Positions 1-8,543 are shown, counted from the first letter of the stretch. The stretch is 64,000 nt of DNA from SIG622 sp045600125 (GCA_045600125.1 JAZRXH010000119.1:1-64000), one strand, 5' to 3'. The notes: a model not told the origin generated them from the letters alone. Numbers and translations are program-made.

Positions 1-26
1 TGTAACAAATTTCTACACATTTCCAT

Positions 27-55
27 TTGACAATTCGACATTTTTCATATATAAT
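27..55 (+). promoter_or_regulatory. SigA-type promoter for the M23 peptidase gene
   Basis: TTGACA at 27-32 and TATAAT at 50-55 are separated by exactly 17 bases, a full consensus match. Transcription would start near position 62. This argues against a translation start at the GTG at 61 and supports the downstream start at 145. Confidence 0.85.
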
Positions 56-144
56 TATCTGTGGAATGTTTTGCACATAAAATTGCGGCTGTATTGGCAG
101 CAAAGGCAAAACGAAAATCCGTCCGATCGGGAGGTGAGTGCATC

Positions 145-2475
145 GTGGACAGAATGAAATGTGCCGGGGAAGCCGCCGGAAAGGCGTCGGAGCCGACGAA
201 AAGGCGGCTGTCGGACTTTCTGCGTATGCGCATAAGAAAAAGCATCGCTCTCCTTCTGACCGTGTGCCTCGCCGTTTCCTTTGCGTCGTTTACCGTCCTT
301 GCCGAAGGCATACCGTATTACGAAGAGAAATACCCCGGCGTCACCTTCTGCCCCGAGATCGAATTTTACGTAGACGGGGCGCAGATATTCCCCACAAAGC
401 CCGCCGTTATCGAGAATTCCAAGACCCTCGTCCCGATCCGCAGGATCGCCGAAGCGGAGGGGATCCTGGTGGAGTGGAACGAAGAAGACCGCACCGTCAC
501 GCTGTCGAGGCTCGAGACCCGGGTGGTCATCACGGTGGACAGTCCCGAGATCGCCGTTTACCGTACCGATGAAAACGGTGAAGAAACGCTCGATAAGTAT
601 ACTATGAAGGTTTCTCCCCATATCATCCACGATTCCACCTACGTTACCCTGAAGGACGCTCTTGTGGCGCTTGGCGATACCGTGGAATGGCACGAGGACC
701 GCACCATCCACATTACCACAGCCCCCGCCTACCGTCTTCTGCTCAGTGCAAAGGACGGCGTGACAGCGGAAACAGAGGGATACGACAAGGTTCCGGATGC
801 CGGATCGGCGTTGACTGCATGGCTTCCCGCAGCGTCTGTCCCGGACGGCACTGCTCCGGGCGAAGAGGAACCGGCAGACAGATCCATCGGAAACCCCGGA
901 AATTCCGAGGGCTTCGAGAATAGCGAGGATATCGAAAATGTCGGGAATTTCGCAGATTTTGCGGATATCTATGAAGGCCGGACGGCGGTCATGACCCTCT
1001 CGGGCTTCCGTACCATGAAGGACGACCGCATCGCCGAGCATGCTCCCCACGGGCTCTACGGAAGCGTCGCCTCCAACCTGCCCCTCACTTCGGTGCGCTG
1101 CCGCATCGACGGCACCGACATGGACAAGACCGTCCGCTTTTCTCCGTATGATAACGTACTCTCGGAAAATCTCTTCTATGATTTTGACAAGGATATGTGC
1201 TTCTCCGACGCAGGACTCGGGGAACACACCTTCACGGTGCTGGCGAGCGCCGGAGGCGAGGAGATCCCCGTCTTTTCCTATACATATACGGTACTGACAG
1301 CGGAAGAAGCAAAGATTCCCGCCAATGCTCCGAAGGCGCAGAACGTGGGAGACACCGAGGTGTGTCCGCCTCTTGCGGGAAACATCACCGTTTCCTCACA
1401 TTACGGCTTCCGGGATTACAATAAATGGGAATTCCATAAGGGCGTGGATATTTACTCCGATTCGTCCTATGATATATTCTGCGTAGCGCACGGCACGGTG
1501 GTGGACTGCGCCTGCGGAACCAACAGCGGCATCGGCAACTACGTGGTCATTCAGCACGACGAGGGCTGGACCTCGCTGTATTATCATCTGTCCTACTACA
1601 CCGTAAAGATCGGGCAGGAGGTAGAGTGCGGCGAGAGCATCGGCGTCATGGGAAATACCGGTGGCAACTACGGCATCCATCTGCATTTCCAGACCTGCGA
1701 CGGCTGGTACGACGGCATCTGGGCGACCCAGAACAATCACCACGCAGCGCCTCACACCTACGTGCCGCAGCTTCTGTCGGCGTTCAATTACACTCCCGAC
1801 TATGAGAGCGAAAAGAGCGACCGGGTCATCGTCACAAAGTTCGAGATCCCCTCGGAGATGGTCGTGGGAAGCGCTTATCCTCTTACGAAAAACAAGCCCT
1901 ATTTCTCAAGCGAAAACAATATCTGTTCCTATGCCTTCACCGTGACCGATGAGAACGGAAACACCGAAATGTCCGCCGTCGAGGATTCTCCCGTCATGCG
2001 CAGCGACGGCTACTATAAATACTGCGACGTTTCAAAAGGCTTTGACGGCAAGTGCTGCTTCGACTCTCTGTCTCTCGGCAAAAAAGAATGGACGCTCACG
2101 GTGACCACTTCGCTCGGACGGACACGGGTGGTAAAGCACGGCTCCTTCCTTGTGCGGGAGATGACCGCAGCCGAAAAGAAGGCAAAGGAGGAAGCCGAGC
2201 GCAAGGCAAAGGAAGAAGCCGAGCGCAAGGCGAAGGAAGAAGCCGAACGCAATGCCGAAAATGAGGCAGAGACACAAGTCCGCACCCCGGAAAGCGGCGA
2301 AGGATCCTCCGACGCCGAAGAAACGGAAGACGATGCCGGGGAACCTTCTGACGGCGACGCCGACAGGGATGCCGGAGAAGAAGAACCGGGAGAGGCGGAA
2401 GAGGCGGAAGAACCGGAAGTGGATGCCGACGGAAACGGGGTGGAGACGCTTGCCGCTTCGGACAGTACCGAATGA
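145..2475 (+). CDS. Secreted M23 family metallopeptidase with copper-amine-oxidase-like N-terminal domain
   Basis: Predicted exported peptidoglycan endopeptidase of 776 residues. The GTG at 145 is chosen because GGGAGGTG lies just upstream at 129-136 and because the promoter at 27-55 excludes earlier starts. A charged N-terminus is followed by a hydrophobic export segment at about residues 33-53. A copper-amine-oxidase N-terminal-like (stalk) domain lies at about 70-190 (EFYVDGAQ, TLVPIRRIAE). The LytM/M23 domain lies at about 420-530, with zinc-ligand candidates H431 and D435 (FHKGVD) and the HLH motif at 512-514, all intact. The tail from about 675 is a KAKEEAER heptad-like repeat and then a strongly acidic stretch, so it is probably a wall or surface spacer. 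The GNAT gene follows after 48 bases with no terminator, so co-transcription is likely. The physiological role (division, sporulation or wall turnover) cannot be told from sequence. Confidence 0.9.
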   Translation: MDRMKCAGEAAGKASEPTKRRLSDFLRMRIRKSIALLLTVCLAVSFASFTVLAEGIPYYEEKYPGVTFCPEIEFYVDGAQIFPTKPAVIENSKTLVPIRRIAEAEGILVEWNEEDRTVTLSRLETRVVITVDSPEIAVYRTDENGEETLDKYTMKVSPHIIHDSTYVTLKDALVALGDTVEWHEDRTIHITTAPAYRLLLSAKDGVTAETEGYDKVPDAGSALTAWLPAASVPDGTAPGEEEPADRSIGNPGNSEGFENSEDIENVGNFADFADIYEGRTAVMTLSGFRTMKDDRIAEHAPHGLYGSVASNLPLTSVRCRIDGTDMDKTVRFSPYDNVLSENLFYDFDKDMCFSDAGLGEHTFTVLASAGGEEIPVFSYTYTVLTAEEAKIPANAPKAQNVGDTEVCPPLAGNITVSSHYGFRDYNKWEFHKGVDIYSDSSYDIFCVAHGTVVDCACGTNSGIGNYVVIQHDEGWTSLYYHLSYYTVKIGQEVECGESIGVMGNTGGNYGIHLHFQTCDGWYDGIWATQNNHHAAPHTYVPQLLSAFNYTPDYESEKSDRVIVTKFEIPSEMVVGSAYPLTKNKPYFSSENNICSYAFTVTDENGNTEMSAVEDSPVMRSDGYYKYCDVSKGFDGKCCFDSLSLGKKEWTLTVTTSLGRTRVVKHGSFLVREMTAAEKKAKEEAERKAKEEAERKAKEEAERNAENEAETQVRTPESGEGSSDAEETEDDAGEPSDGDADRDAGEEEPGEAEEAEEPEVDADGNGVETLAASDSTE

Positions 2476-2523
2476 GTCTGCATTTTTACTATTTGTAAAA
2501 ATACTTTAACGGAGGAAGGAACT

Positions 2524-3687
2524 GTGGGAGTTGAACGACTGAAAGCTGCAGACTTTGAAGATCTGACGGATTTTATCAATCTTGTTTTTTCACAGACGCT
2601 GTTCAAAGTCGACTTCAAAAAAGATCTGGGATATCTCTATGCCAAAGATGACGAGCATATGAGGCGGCAGTACGCATACCGTGACGAAGCGGGGAAGATC
2701 CGTTCGGCGGTGGGCGTTATGCCGTACACTTATAAAGTCGGAAACGAAGAGTTTTCGGCTAAGACCATCACCAACGTAGCGACCCACCTTGACTGCTCCG
2801 GCAAAGGGTATATGAGTTCCGTACTGAAAAAAGCGATATCCGACATGGAAGAGGACGGAACGGATTTTGCTATCCTTCACGGGCAGAAGGAAAGGTACCT
2901 GAGCTTCGGCTTCAACACCGCCGGCGTCGGTGAAAGCGCCGTTTATAAGGCCTTCAATATCCCCGACCGTGTGCGGATGGGAGAGGTGTTTGATTACTCC
3001 TTCGAACCCGTTTCGGAAAAGGACGCCGTTAAATGTGAAGAGCTGTTTGAAAAGGAGCCTCAGCATTTTGTGCGCCCCGAGGGAGAATTCTTGCGCTGTC
3101 TTTCCCTATGGAACGGACGAACGTTTGCGGTGCTTGACAAAAACGGGGACTTTTCGGGTTACCTGAACTGCATGACCCATTTCGGCTCCCCGGTCATCCG
3201 CGAAATTTTCCTCAAGGATCCCGCCGAAGCGGCAAAGATCATCTATTCCTTCATGAAGGAAAAAGGCTTTGATTCGGTAAAGGTGCATTTTTCGCCTTTT
3301 AACGAAAAGCTCAGCCGCACGATTTACGAAACCGCCGAGGATACGGCGCTGACACACCTTAACCGCATAAAATTCTTTCGGCCGAAAAGACTTCTCGAGG
3401 CTTGTCTTGATCTCAAAAATGAGTTTTGTCCGCTGTCGGAGGGAAGACTCGTCGTAAAAAGCGCATTCGGAAATCTTCTGATCGAAAACGACGGAAAATT
3501 TCACGTGCAGGACACCGACAAAGAGCCGGACTTCGTAGTAGAAGGACGCGAAACGAACGCCTTCTTTTTCGGTCCGCACCCCAACCTTTGCGGCTTGGCG
3601 GATCGGTCAACGGAGCTTTCGGTAAAGATCCCGGCTTGCACGTGGTTCCCCGCTCCGCTTTACATACACAATTCGGAGCTGTATTAA
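2524..3687 (+). CDS. GNAT-family N-acetyltransferase with Eis-like two-domain architecture
   Basis: 387 residues, starting at GTG 2524 with GGAGG at 2511-2515. The N-terminal half carries the GNAT acetyl-CoA loop (CSGKGYMSS near residue 90), preceded by the beta-strand pattern SAVGVMPYTY and followed by GTDFAILHG and YLSFGF, typical of the Acetyltransf_9/Eis-like group. The C-terminal part (about 270-387) resembles the SCP2-like domain of that group (VVEGRETNAFFFG). The family transfers acetyl groups to amines, including some antibiotics, but the substrate cannot be assigned here. It lies 48 bases after the M23 peptidase gene and probably shares its promoter. Confidence 0.82.
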   Translation: MGVERLKAADFEDLTDFINLVFSQTLFKVDFKKDLGYLYAKDDEHMRRQYAYRDEAGKIRSAVGVMPYTYKVGNEEFSAKTITNVATHLDCSGKGYMSSVLKKAISDMEEDGTDFAILHGQKERYLSFGFNTAGVGESAVYKAFNIPDRVRMGEVFDYSFEPVSEKDAVKCEELFEKEPQHFVRPEGEFLRCLSLWNGRTFAVLDKNGDFSGYLNCMTHFGSPVIREIFLKDPAEAAKIIYSFMKEKGFDSVKVHFSPFNEKLSRTIYETAEDTALTHLNRIKFFRPKRLLEACLDLKNEFCPLSEGRLVVKSAFGNLLIENDGKFHVQDTDKEPDFVVEGRETNAFFFGPHPNLCGLADRSTELSVKIPACTWFPAPLYIHNSELY

Positions 3688-3800
3688 CGGGGGAACCGTA
3701 TAGAAAAAGCAATAACCGAATAATATAGGACGGAAAGAGTGAAACGGCGTCTGTACCCCGCTTTTTCTTCAAAACCGGAAAAGCGCCGGGAAGAGCGGAA

Positions 3801-3823
3801 AAAGCCTTGCCGCACAAGGCTTT
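3801..3823 (+). terminator. Weak hairpin in the 3688-3969 gap
   Basis: AAAGCCTTG and CAAGGCTTT pair around a five-base loop, but only three T follow, so termination is uncertain. Nothing else was recognised between the acetyltransferase stop and the promoter at 3970. Confidence 0.35.
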
Positions 3824-3969
3824 GCGGGGTGTGCAGATCCTGAAAAATGCTCTTGTCATTCGATTTTGAAAAAGTGAGATATTGTGCGATATTTTGAGAT
3901 ATTCGAAGAAAACAGAGTAATTTCTGCAAAAAGGTGTTCTCTGCGTTTTGAAAACGTCTGCCGCCGTCT

Positions 3970-3998
3970 TTGACAAAAGACGCATTCTCTGCTATAAT
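3970..3998 (+). promoter_or_regulatory. Consensus SigA promoter for the riboswitch-flotillin transcript
   Basis: TTGACA at 3970-3975, a 17-base spacer and TATAAT at 3993-3998. The expected start near 4005 places the first transcribed bases immediately before the riboswitch P1 stem, which is usual for a 5' leader switch. Confidence 0.92.
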
Positions 3999-4004
3999 AG
4001 TCGC

Positions 4005-4112
4005 AACAAAGGGAGTAGTCAGGGACGAAGATTCCGTGCACGCCTCGTCAGGACGGTCCGCAAGGGCCCGGGACGCGCAAAGACTCACGACGGGTTTTGA
4101 CAAGACTTTTAC
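4005..4112 (+). promoter_or_regulatory. yybP-ykoY (manganese) riboswitch aptamer
   Basis: Both conserved halves of the yybP-ykoY aptamer can be read. The L1 side is AAAG (4008-4011) then GGAGTAGTC (4012-4020), pairing with GACAAGA (4099-4105) and CTTT (4106-4109). The L3 side is CGTCA-GGAC (4046-4054), then a GGTCC/GGGCC stem capped by GCAA, then CGG (4069-4071). The family senses Mn2+ by bridging L1 and L3. The 3' strand of P1 is also the 5' strand of the terminator at 4102-4143, so the folds are mutually exclusive. Metal binding should stabilise P1, block termination and switch the downstream flotillin gene on. Recognition is by eye against the family consensus. Confidence 0.92.
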
Positions 4113-4143
4113 GGCAGAGGGATTCTCCGTAAAAGTCTTTTTT
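4102..4143 (+). terminator. Rho-independent terminator acting as riboswitch expression platform
   Basis: AAGACTTTTACGG (4102-4114) pairs perfectly over 13 bases with CCGTAAAAGTCTT (4127-4139), followed by a T run to 4143. It lies before the flotillin start and overlaps the 3' strand of the aptamer P1 helix. Confidence 0.93.
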
Positions 4144-4190
4144 GTACCGACCGCTTTCTTTGCAAGGTAAACGGTACCGTAAAAAATAAG

Positions 4191-4204
4191 GGGGCACGTG
4201 CCCC
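4191..4204 (+). other. Perfect palindrome upstream of flotillin
   Basis: GGGGCACGTGCCCC is a 14-base perfect palindrome between the riboswitch terminator and the ribosome binding site (GAAAGGAAG, about 4213-4221). It could be a dimeric protein site or, in RNA, a small hairpin next to the ribosome binding site. No function can be assigned. Confidence 0.4.
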
Positions 4205-4228
4205 GAAGAAAGAGAAAGGAAGAAAATC

Positions 4229-5656
4229 ATGCCTCAGATCAGTACCAACACGATCACAGCCATCGTCCTTGCGGTAATAGCCGCCGTTGTCCTCTTTGCC
4301 ATGGGTTACCTGAAAGCGCCGCCGGACACGGCGTACATCATCACGGGTCTCGGCAAAAAGCGTATCCTCATCGGTAAGGCGGGATGGAGAGTGCCCTTCC
4401 TCGAAAGAGTGGACAAGCTTTCCCTCCGTGTCATGCAGGTAGACGTCAAGACCAGCGAAGCCGTACCGACAAACGAATTCATCAACGTAACGGTAGACGG
4501 CGTTGCCAACATCAAAATATCCTCCGACCCGGAGCTGCTGAAGCGTGCCGCCGAGGCGCTCCTCGGTATGCGCCAGCCCGAGCTTATCAATCTTGTAACG
4601 CAGGTGCTGGAAGGCAACATGCGTGAAATCGTTGGCTCCGTCGGTCTTAAGGAAATGGTTCAGGACAGACAGGGCGTTGCAAAAAAGATCACCGAAAACG
4701 TAGTGCCGGATATGCAGAAGCTGGGTATTGAAGTGGTGAACTTCAACATTCAGAACTTCAAGGACGGTGCGGGCACCATTGAGAACATGGGTATCGACAA
4801 CATCGAGCAGATCCGCAAGAACGCCCAGATCGCCAAGGCGAATGCGCAGAGGGATATCGCCATTGCGACCTCCAACGCACAGCAGGAAGCCAACGCCGTA
4901 AAGGTGCAGGCAGACCGCAAGATCGCCGAGCAGAACACCGAGCTGGAGGTGCAGAAGGCAAATCTCCGTGCGCAGGCAGACTCCAAGAAGGCGGAAGCCG
5001 ACGCCGCATACTCGATCCAGCAGGAAAATCAGCGTAAGACCATCGAGATCACCAAGGCGGACGCCGACATCGCAAGGCTCGCAAAGCAGACCGAGCTTGC
5101 CGAAAAGGAGATCGCCATCAAGGAGCGTCAGCTCGACGCCGACATCCGCAAGCAGGCAGACGCCGAGAAGTACAAGGCGGAGAAGGAAGCGGAAGCCGAT
5201 CTGATCCGTCGTCAGAGAGATGCGGAAGCAAAGACCTACGAAGCCACGAAGGAAGCCGAAGCGCTTAAGGCAGAGGCGGAAGCGAAGAGATTCGCCATGG
5301 AGCAGGAGGCCGAGGGTATCCGTGCCAAGGGCCTTGCCGAAGCGGAAGCCATCGAAAAGAAGGCGGAAGCGCAGAAGAAGATGGGCGAAGCCTCCATCCT
5401 CGAAATGTACCTCTCCGCTCTCCCCGAGGTCGTAAAGAATGCCGCCGAGCCTCTGTCCCAGACCGACAAGATCGTTATGTACGGCGACGGCAACTCCACA
5501 AAGCTCGTGCGTGACGTCATGGCAAGCACCAATCAGGTCATCGACGGCATCAAGGAGTCTACCGGCCTCGACGTGACCGCTATGCTCAGCGGTGTCATCG
5601 GCGGTAAGCTGGCAAATACCAAGACCGAAGAAACTACCCCCGCCGTGGGCGAATAA
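4229..5656 (+). CDS. Flotillin-like SPFH/band-7 membrane scaffold protein
   Basis: 475 residues. A single N-terminal membrane segment (about residues 7-27) is followed by an SPFH/band-7 domain to about residue 200 (VDKLSLRVMQVDVKT, QVLEGNMREIVGSV). A long Ala/Glu/Lys-rich coiled coil covers about 200-395, and the C-terminal oligomerisation region contains ALPEVVKNAAEPL, all as in bacterial FloT/YuaG. Flotillins organise membrane microdomains and scaffold membrane complexes. The NfeD-type partner often encoded next to floT is not seen here. Expression appears to be set by the manganese riboswitch immediately upstream, which is not a usual partner of this family. Start is the ATG at 4229 with GAAAGGAAG before it. 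Confidence 0.93.
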   Translation: MPQISTNTITAIVLAVIAAVVLFAMGYLKAPPDTAYIITGLGKKRILIGKAGWRVPFLERVDKLSLRVMQVDVKTSEAVPTNEFINVTVDGVANIKISSDPELLKRAAEALLGMRQPELINLVTQVLEGNMREIVGSVGLKEMVQDRQGVAKKITENVVPDMQKLGIEVVNFNIQNFKDGAGTIENMGIDNIEQIRKNAQIAKANAQRDIAIATSNAQQEANAVKVQADRKIAEQNTELEVQKANLRAQADSKKAEADAAYSIQQENQRKTIEITKADADIARLAKQTELAEKEIAIKERQLDADIRKQADAEKYKAEKEAEADLIRRQRDAEAKTYEATKEAEALKAEAEAKRFAMEQEAEGIRAKGLAEAEAIEKKAEAQKKMGEASILEMYLSALPEVVKNAAEPLSQTDKIVMYGDGNSTKLVRDVMASTNQVIDGIKESTGLDVTAMLSGVIGGKLANTKTEETTPAVGE

Positions 5657-5668
5657 AACGAATTTCAT

Positions 5669-6075
5669 GCAGGGGGCTGCTCGCCCCCTGCGACCCCGTC
5701 GCCGCCTTTTGAAAAAGGCGGGCGAAAACTTTGAAATGAGGCAAAGCCCTGAAGCGGGCTTTGCCCTGGCTTTTCTCAAATAAAGGGTTATTGCCTACGG
5801 TCTGTTGCGGCAGTGCATGCCGCAAGCGCCTCCCTTGGCGCTTGCGACAGCGCTAAAGTTTTCTTCGCAAACTTTCACTCAGAGAAGCTTTGTGCGAAGT
5901 GACCATGAGCTTTGCCGCTTTGATATACGGCGGCAAAGCGGGGCAACAGTCGGGCATCTGCATTTCCGATTTATACGGAGGTGCATTCTCGTATTGCCTG
6001 CGGGGCTCCCCGCAAAAAGGCGGGCGAAAACCTTCAAATAGTCAAAGTCCGTTCGGACTTTAACGGGGGGTTGCA
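5669..6075. repeat. Mosaic intergenic hairpin repeat, copy 1
   Basis: Contains the GC hairpin GGGGGCTGCTCGCCCCC (from about 5671), the module CGCCGCCTTTTGAAAAAGG (from 5699), a variable hairpin (GGCAAAGCCC with GGGCTTTGCC), the conserved line TTGCCTACGGTCTGTTGCGG (from about 5791), a GCCGC/GCGGC hairpin near 5911-5940 and a GTCAAAGTCCG-type hairpin near 6041. The modules recur, in either orientation, in most long intergenic regions of this window. Short reading frames inside are repeat-encoded and not considered genes. Confidence 0.85.
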
Positions 6076-6239
6076 TAATTCGTATGTGCGAGATATTGCT
6101 GAAATCCTGCCGCAGCAATTATGCCGAGTGGATGTGACGGATTTGAGGTTATATCCACTTTTTTATTTACATTAAAATTGTCATTTCTTTCTCACACACC
6201 AAAAATTATGATGAACCAATAAAATAGGAGTAAAAAGCT

Positions 6240-6461
6240 ATGTTTGAAAAAATCAAAGAAAAGCGCGAACGGCAAATGAGAGAAGCCCAAGAGAAATTAG
6301 AACAAGAAATCAAATCAGAACGTGAAAGACTAATGGCATTAAGTGAGAAGGAACTTATGGTAGAAACAATAATCGAATTAAAAAAGATTACATACGGTTG
6401 CAAGGTAATATCGTCTCAGTGCGATGATATTGCGCGCAAAATAGTTGTTTGGAGTAATTAA
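6240..6461 (+). CDS. Small AT-rich coiled-coil protein of unknown function
   Basis: 73 residues with a clear AGGAG at 6226-6230, nine bases before the ATG. The first ~45 residues are almost entirely Lys/Glu/Arg/Gln and should form an amphipathic helix or coiled coil (EKRERQMREAQEKLEQEIKS). The rest, ELMVETIIELKKITYGCKVI, ends with two further cysteines. Base composition (roughly one third G+C) is far below neighbouring genes, suggesting recent acquisition. It lies between two repeat copies (to 6075 and from 6518). I do not recognise a family. Confidence 0.65.
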   Translation: MFEKIKEKRERQMREAQEKLEQEIKSERERLMALSEKELMVETIIELKKITYGCKVISSQCDDIARKIVVWSN

Positions 6462-6517
6462 TAATTCGATTTCTATGTACGGAGCACGCATTACGCCTGC
6501 TCCGGTTTCTTTATACT

Positions 6518-6640
6518 TCACCCCTGAGTTTGACCGCTTTGCTTTATGGCGGTCAAACGGGATAATACCCGGACGTCAGCGCCCCCGATTTTGTCTGCGG
6601 TAGGGTCTCGGAGTGGCAGTGGGGTCTCCCCGCCCTGCCT
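6518..6640. repeat. Mosaic intergenic hairpin repeat, copy 2 (partial)
   Basis: Has the hairpin GTTTGACCGC...GCGGTCAAAC near 6527-6557, followed by the GGGATAATACCCGG and CGATTTTGTCTGCGG parts seen in other copies, and the GTGGGGTCTCCCC end. Relative to copy 1 the hairpin stem is changed on both strands (CTTTGCC to TTTGACC with the matching partner). Confidence 0.8.
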
Positions 6641-6646
6641 TCGCTC

Positions 6647-6675
6647 TTGATTTTTTCTGCAATTTGTGGTATGCT
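6647..6675 (+). promoter_or_regulatory. Probable SigA promoter for mutY
   Basis: TTGATT at 6647-6652, a 17-base spacer and TATGCT at 6670-6675. It lies inside the longest possible mutY reading frame, so it supports the start at 6820. Confidence 0.6.
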
Positions 6676-6819
6676 GTTCTGAGAGAATCGAAGACCGCCG
6701 ATCGACGGGACGCACCGGAGAAAGGAACAGAAAACACTGCTTCCCTTTTCGTCAGATTCTGTCATAATTTGGTCAAGCGGCGGTCAGGCATCGTTTTAAT
6801 AAAACAGTCAGGAGATCAT

Positions 6820-7815
6820 ATGCAGGAGCTTGTTCGTCCGCTTTTGGACTGGTACGAAAAAAACGCCCGGATGCTGCCGTGGCGGCAGGATATCACCCCC
6901 TATAAGGTCTGGGTCTCGGAGATCATGCTGCAGCAGACACGGATTGATGCGGCGCTCGGGTACTACACCCGCTTCATCGAAGCCTTTCCCACCGTGGAGG
7001 CTCTGGCAAACGCCGACACCGAGGAGGTGCTGAAGCTCTGGGAGGGGCTCGGTTACTACTCCCGTGCCCGGCATATGCAGGAATGCGCACGGAAGATCTG
7101 CTCGGAATTCGGCGGCAGCTTTCCCGAAGAGGCCTCCGTGCTCCGCAACCTTCCCGGCATAGGCGACTATACGGCAGGCGCCGTGGCTTCCATCGCCTTC
7201 GATAAGCCGGAGCCCGCCGTGGACGGGAACGTCCTGCGTGTATACGCCCGTCTCTGCCGGTGCGAGGAAAACGTGGGGGACAATGCCGTGAAAAAAAGAG
7301 TCCGTGAGGAGCTCCGTGCTCTGTATCCAAAGGGAGAGTGCGGCGCCTTTTCCGCCGCATGGATGGAGCTGGGGGAGGTCGTTTGCATCCCCGCTTCTCC
7401 CCGCTGTGCCGTCTGCCCGCTGGCGGAGTTCTGCAAGGCGCACGAGGCGCAGAAGGAAACCGACTACCCACGCCTGCCGCCGAAAAAGCCCCGCCGCATC
7501 GAGCACCGGAACGTCCTTCTTCTTTTGTGCGGCGACCGGTGCGCTCTGCAGAAGCGCCCGGAAAAGGGACTGCTTGCAGGTCTTTGGGAACTTCCCAACA
7601 GACTCGACGGCGAGCCGCTTCCCGAAGGTGCCGAGCCATGCGGGGAGGCTGTCCATATATTCAGCCACATCGAGTGGCACATGAAGGGGTACATCCTGCG
7701 CACTGAAAAAGAGCTTCCCGGGTACGTGTGGTTGTCACGGGAAGAACGGCTTCAGAGAGCGCTCCCCAGCGCCTTCCGGTACTATGTGAACGTTCTGGAA
7801 AAGATGGGCTACTGA
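6820..7815 (+). CDS. mutY: A/G-specific adenine DNA glycosylase MutY
   Basis: 331 residues from ATG 6820, with AGGAG at 6810-6814. MutY removes adenine mispaired with 8-oxoguanine. The HhH-GPD core has the catalytic glutamate E34 in WVSEIMLQQT, the helix-hairpin-helix LPGIGDYTAGA, and the catalytic aspartate D135 in VDGNVLRV. The [4Fe-4S] motif is complete: C189, C196, C199 and C205 with the expected 6-2-5 spacing. The C-terminal part (about 225-331) is the NUDIX-like 8-oxoG recognition domain (GLLAGLWELPN, FSHIEWHMKGY). Length is normal for a Firmicutes MutY. It is monocistronic, with its own promoter and terminator. Confidence 0.96.
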   Translation: MQELVRPLLDWYEKNARMLPWRQDITPYKVWVSEIMLQQTRIDAALGYYTRFIEAFPTVEALANADTEEVLKLWEGLGYYSRARHMQECARKICSEFGGSFPEEASVLRNLPGIGDYTAGAVASIAFDKPEPAVDGNVLRVYARLCRCEENVGDNAVKKRVREELRALYPKGECGAFSAAWMELGEVVCIPASPRCAVCPLAEFCKAHEAQKETDYPRLPPKKPRRIEHRNVLLLLCGDRCALQKRPEKGLLAGLWELPNRLDGEPLPEGAEPCGEAVHIFSHIEWHMKGYILRTEKELPGYVWLSREERLQRALPSAFRYYVNVLEKMGY

Positions 7816-7850
7816 TTTTCCACGCCTCAAAGACGATAATCGTATCGACG

Positions 7851-7881
7851 ATCCTCCGTGAAAAATTCACGGGGGATTTTT
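7851..7881 (+). terminator. Rho-independent terminator of mutY
   Basis: Twelve-base stem (ATCCTCCGTGAA at 7851-7862 with TTCACGGGGGAT at 7866-7877, one G-U pair), AAA loop, T run to 7881. Confidence 0.9.
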
Positions 7882-7883
7882 GC

Positions 7884-8543
7884 ATAAAGGGACTGCCTGC
7901 CGCAAGCGGCGGGGAAGCCCCCGCGGGCAACTCGGGACTGTACCACAGACAAAATCGGGAGTGCAGATACCCGAGTATTGTCCGGCTTTGCCGCCATAAA
8001 TTCAAACGTCAAAGCTCATGGTCACTTCGCACAAAGTTACTCTGCGTGAAAGTTTTCGAAGAAAACTTTAGCATGTCGCAACAGACAGTAGGCACTTACC
8101 CTTTAGTCAAGAAAAAACGCAGCCCAAGTCCGTTTGGACTTGGGCTTATTTCAAAGTTTTCGCCCGCCTTTTTGCGGGGAGGCCCCGCCGCCACTTCGGG
8201 ACTGCACCGCAGGTGAAATTCGAGAGCGCAGATGCCCGGAACTATCCCCGCTTTGCCGCCATATATTCAAGCGGCAAAGCTCATGGTCACTTCGCACAAA
8301 GTTTCTCTGAGTGAAAGTTTTCGAAGAAAACTTTAGCATGTCGCAACAGACAGTAGGCACTTACCCTTTAGTCAAGAAAAAACGCAGCCCAAGTCCGTTT
8401 GGACTTGGGCTTATTTCAAAGTTTTCGCCCGCCTTTTTCAAAAGGCGGCGACGGGGTATGGGGGCGAGCAGCCCCCAAAAAGGTTTGCAGGGGGCGAGCA
8501 GCCCCCATAAAAAGGTTTGCAGGGGGCGAGCAGCCCCCATAAA
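7884..8543. repeat. Mosaic intergenic repeat, copy 3, with a near-identical 165-base direct duplication
   Basis: Two direct copies starting at AAAGCTCATG (8011 and 8276, offset 265) each continue for about 165 bases with very few differences. They cover a GAAAGTTTTC/GAAAACTTT hairpin, GTCGCAACAGACAGTAGGCA, and the stem GCCCAAGTCCG...GGACTTGGGC. Three copies of the hairpin GGGGGCGAGCAGCCCCC follow, spaced about 32 bases apart (about 8463-8543), ending against the stop codon of the aldose epimerase gene. It separates two convergent genes. Confidence 0.9.

Noticed and set aside
55..1227. Long minus-strand open frame (390 codons) opposite the M23 peptidase gene
   Set aside because: It mirrors the peptidase gene in another frame, has no ribosome binding site and no family resemblance. 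High-GC genes create such frames by codon periodicity.
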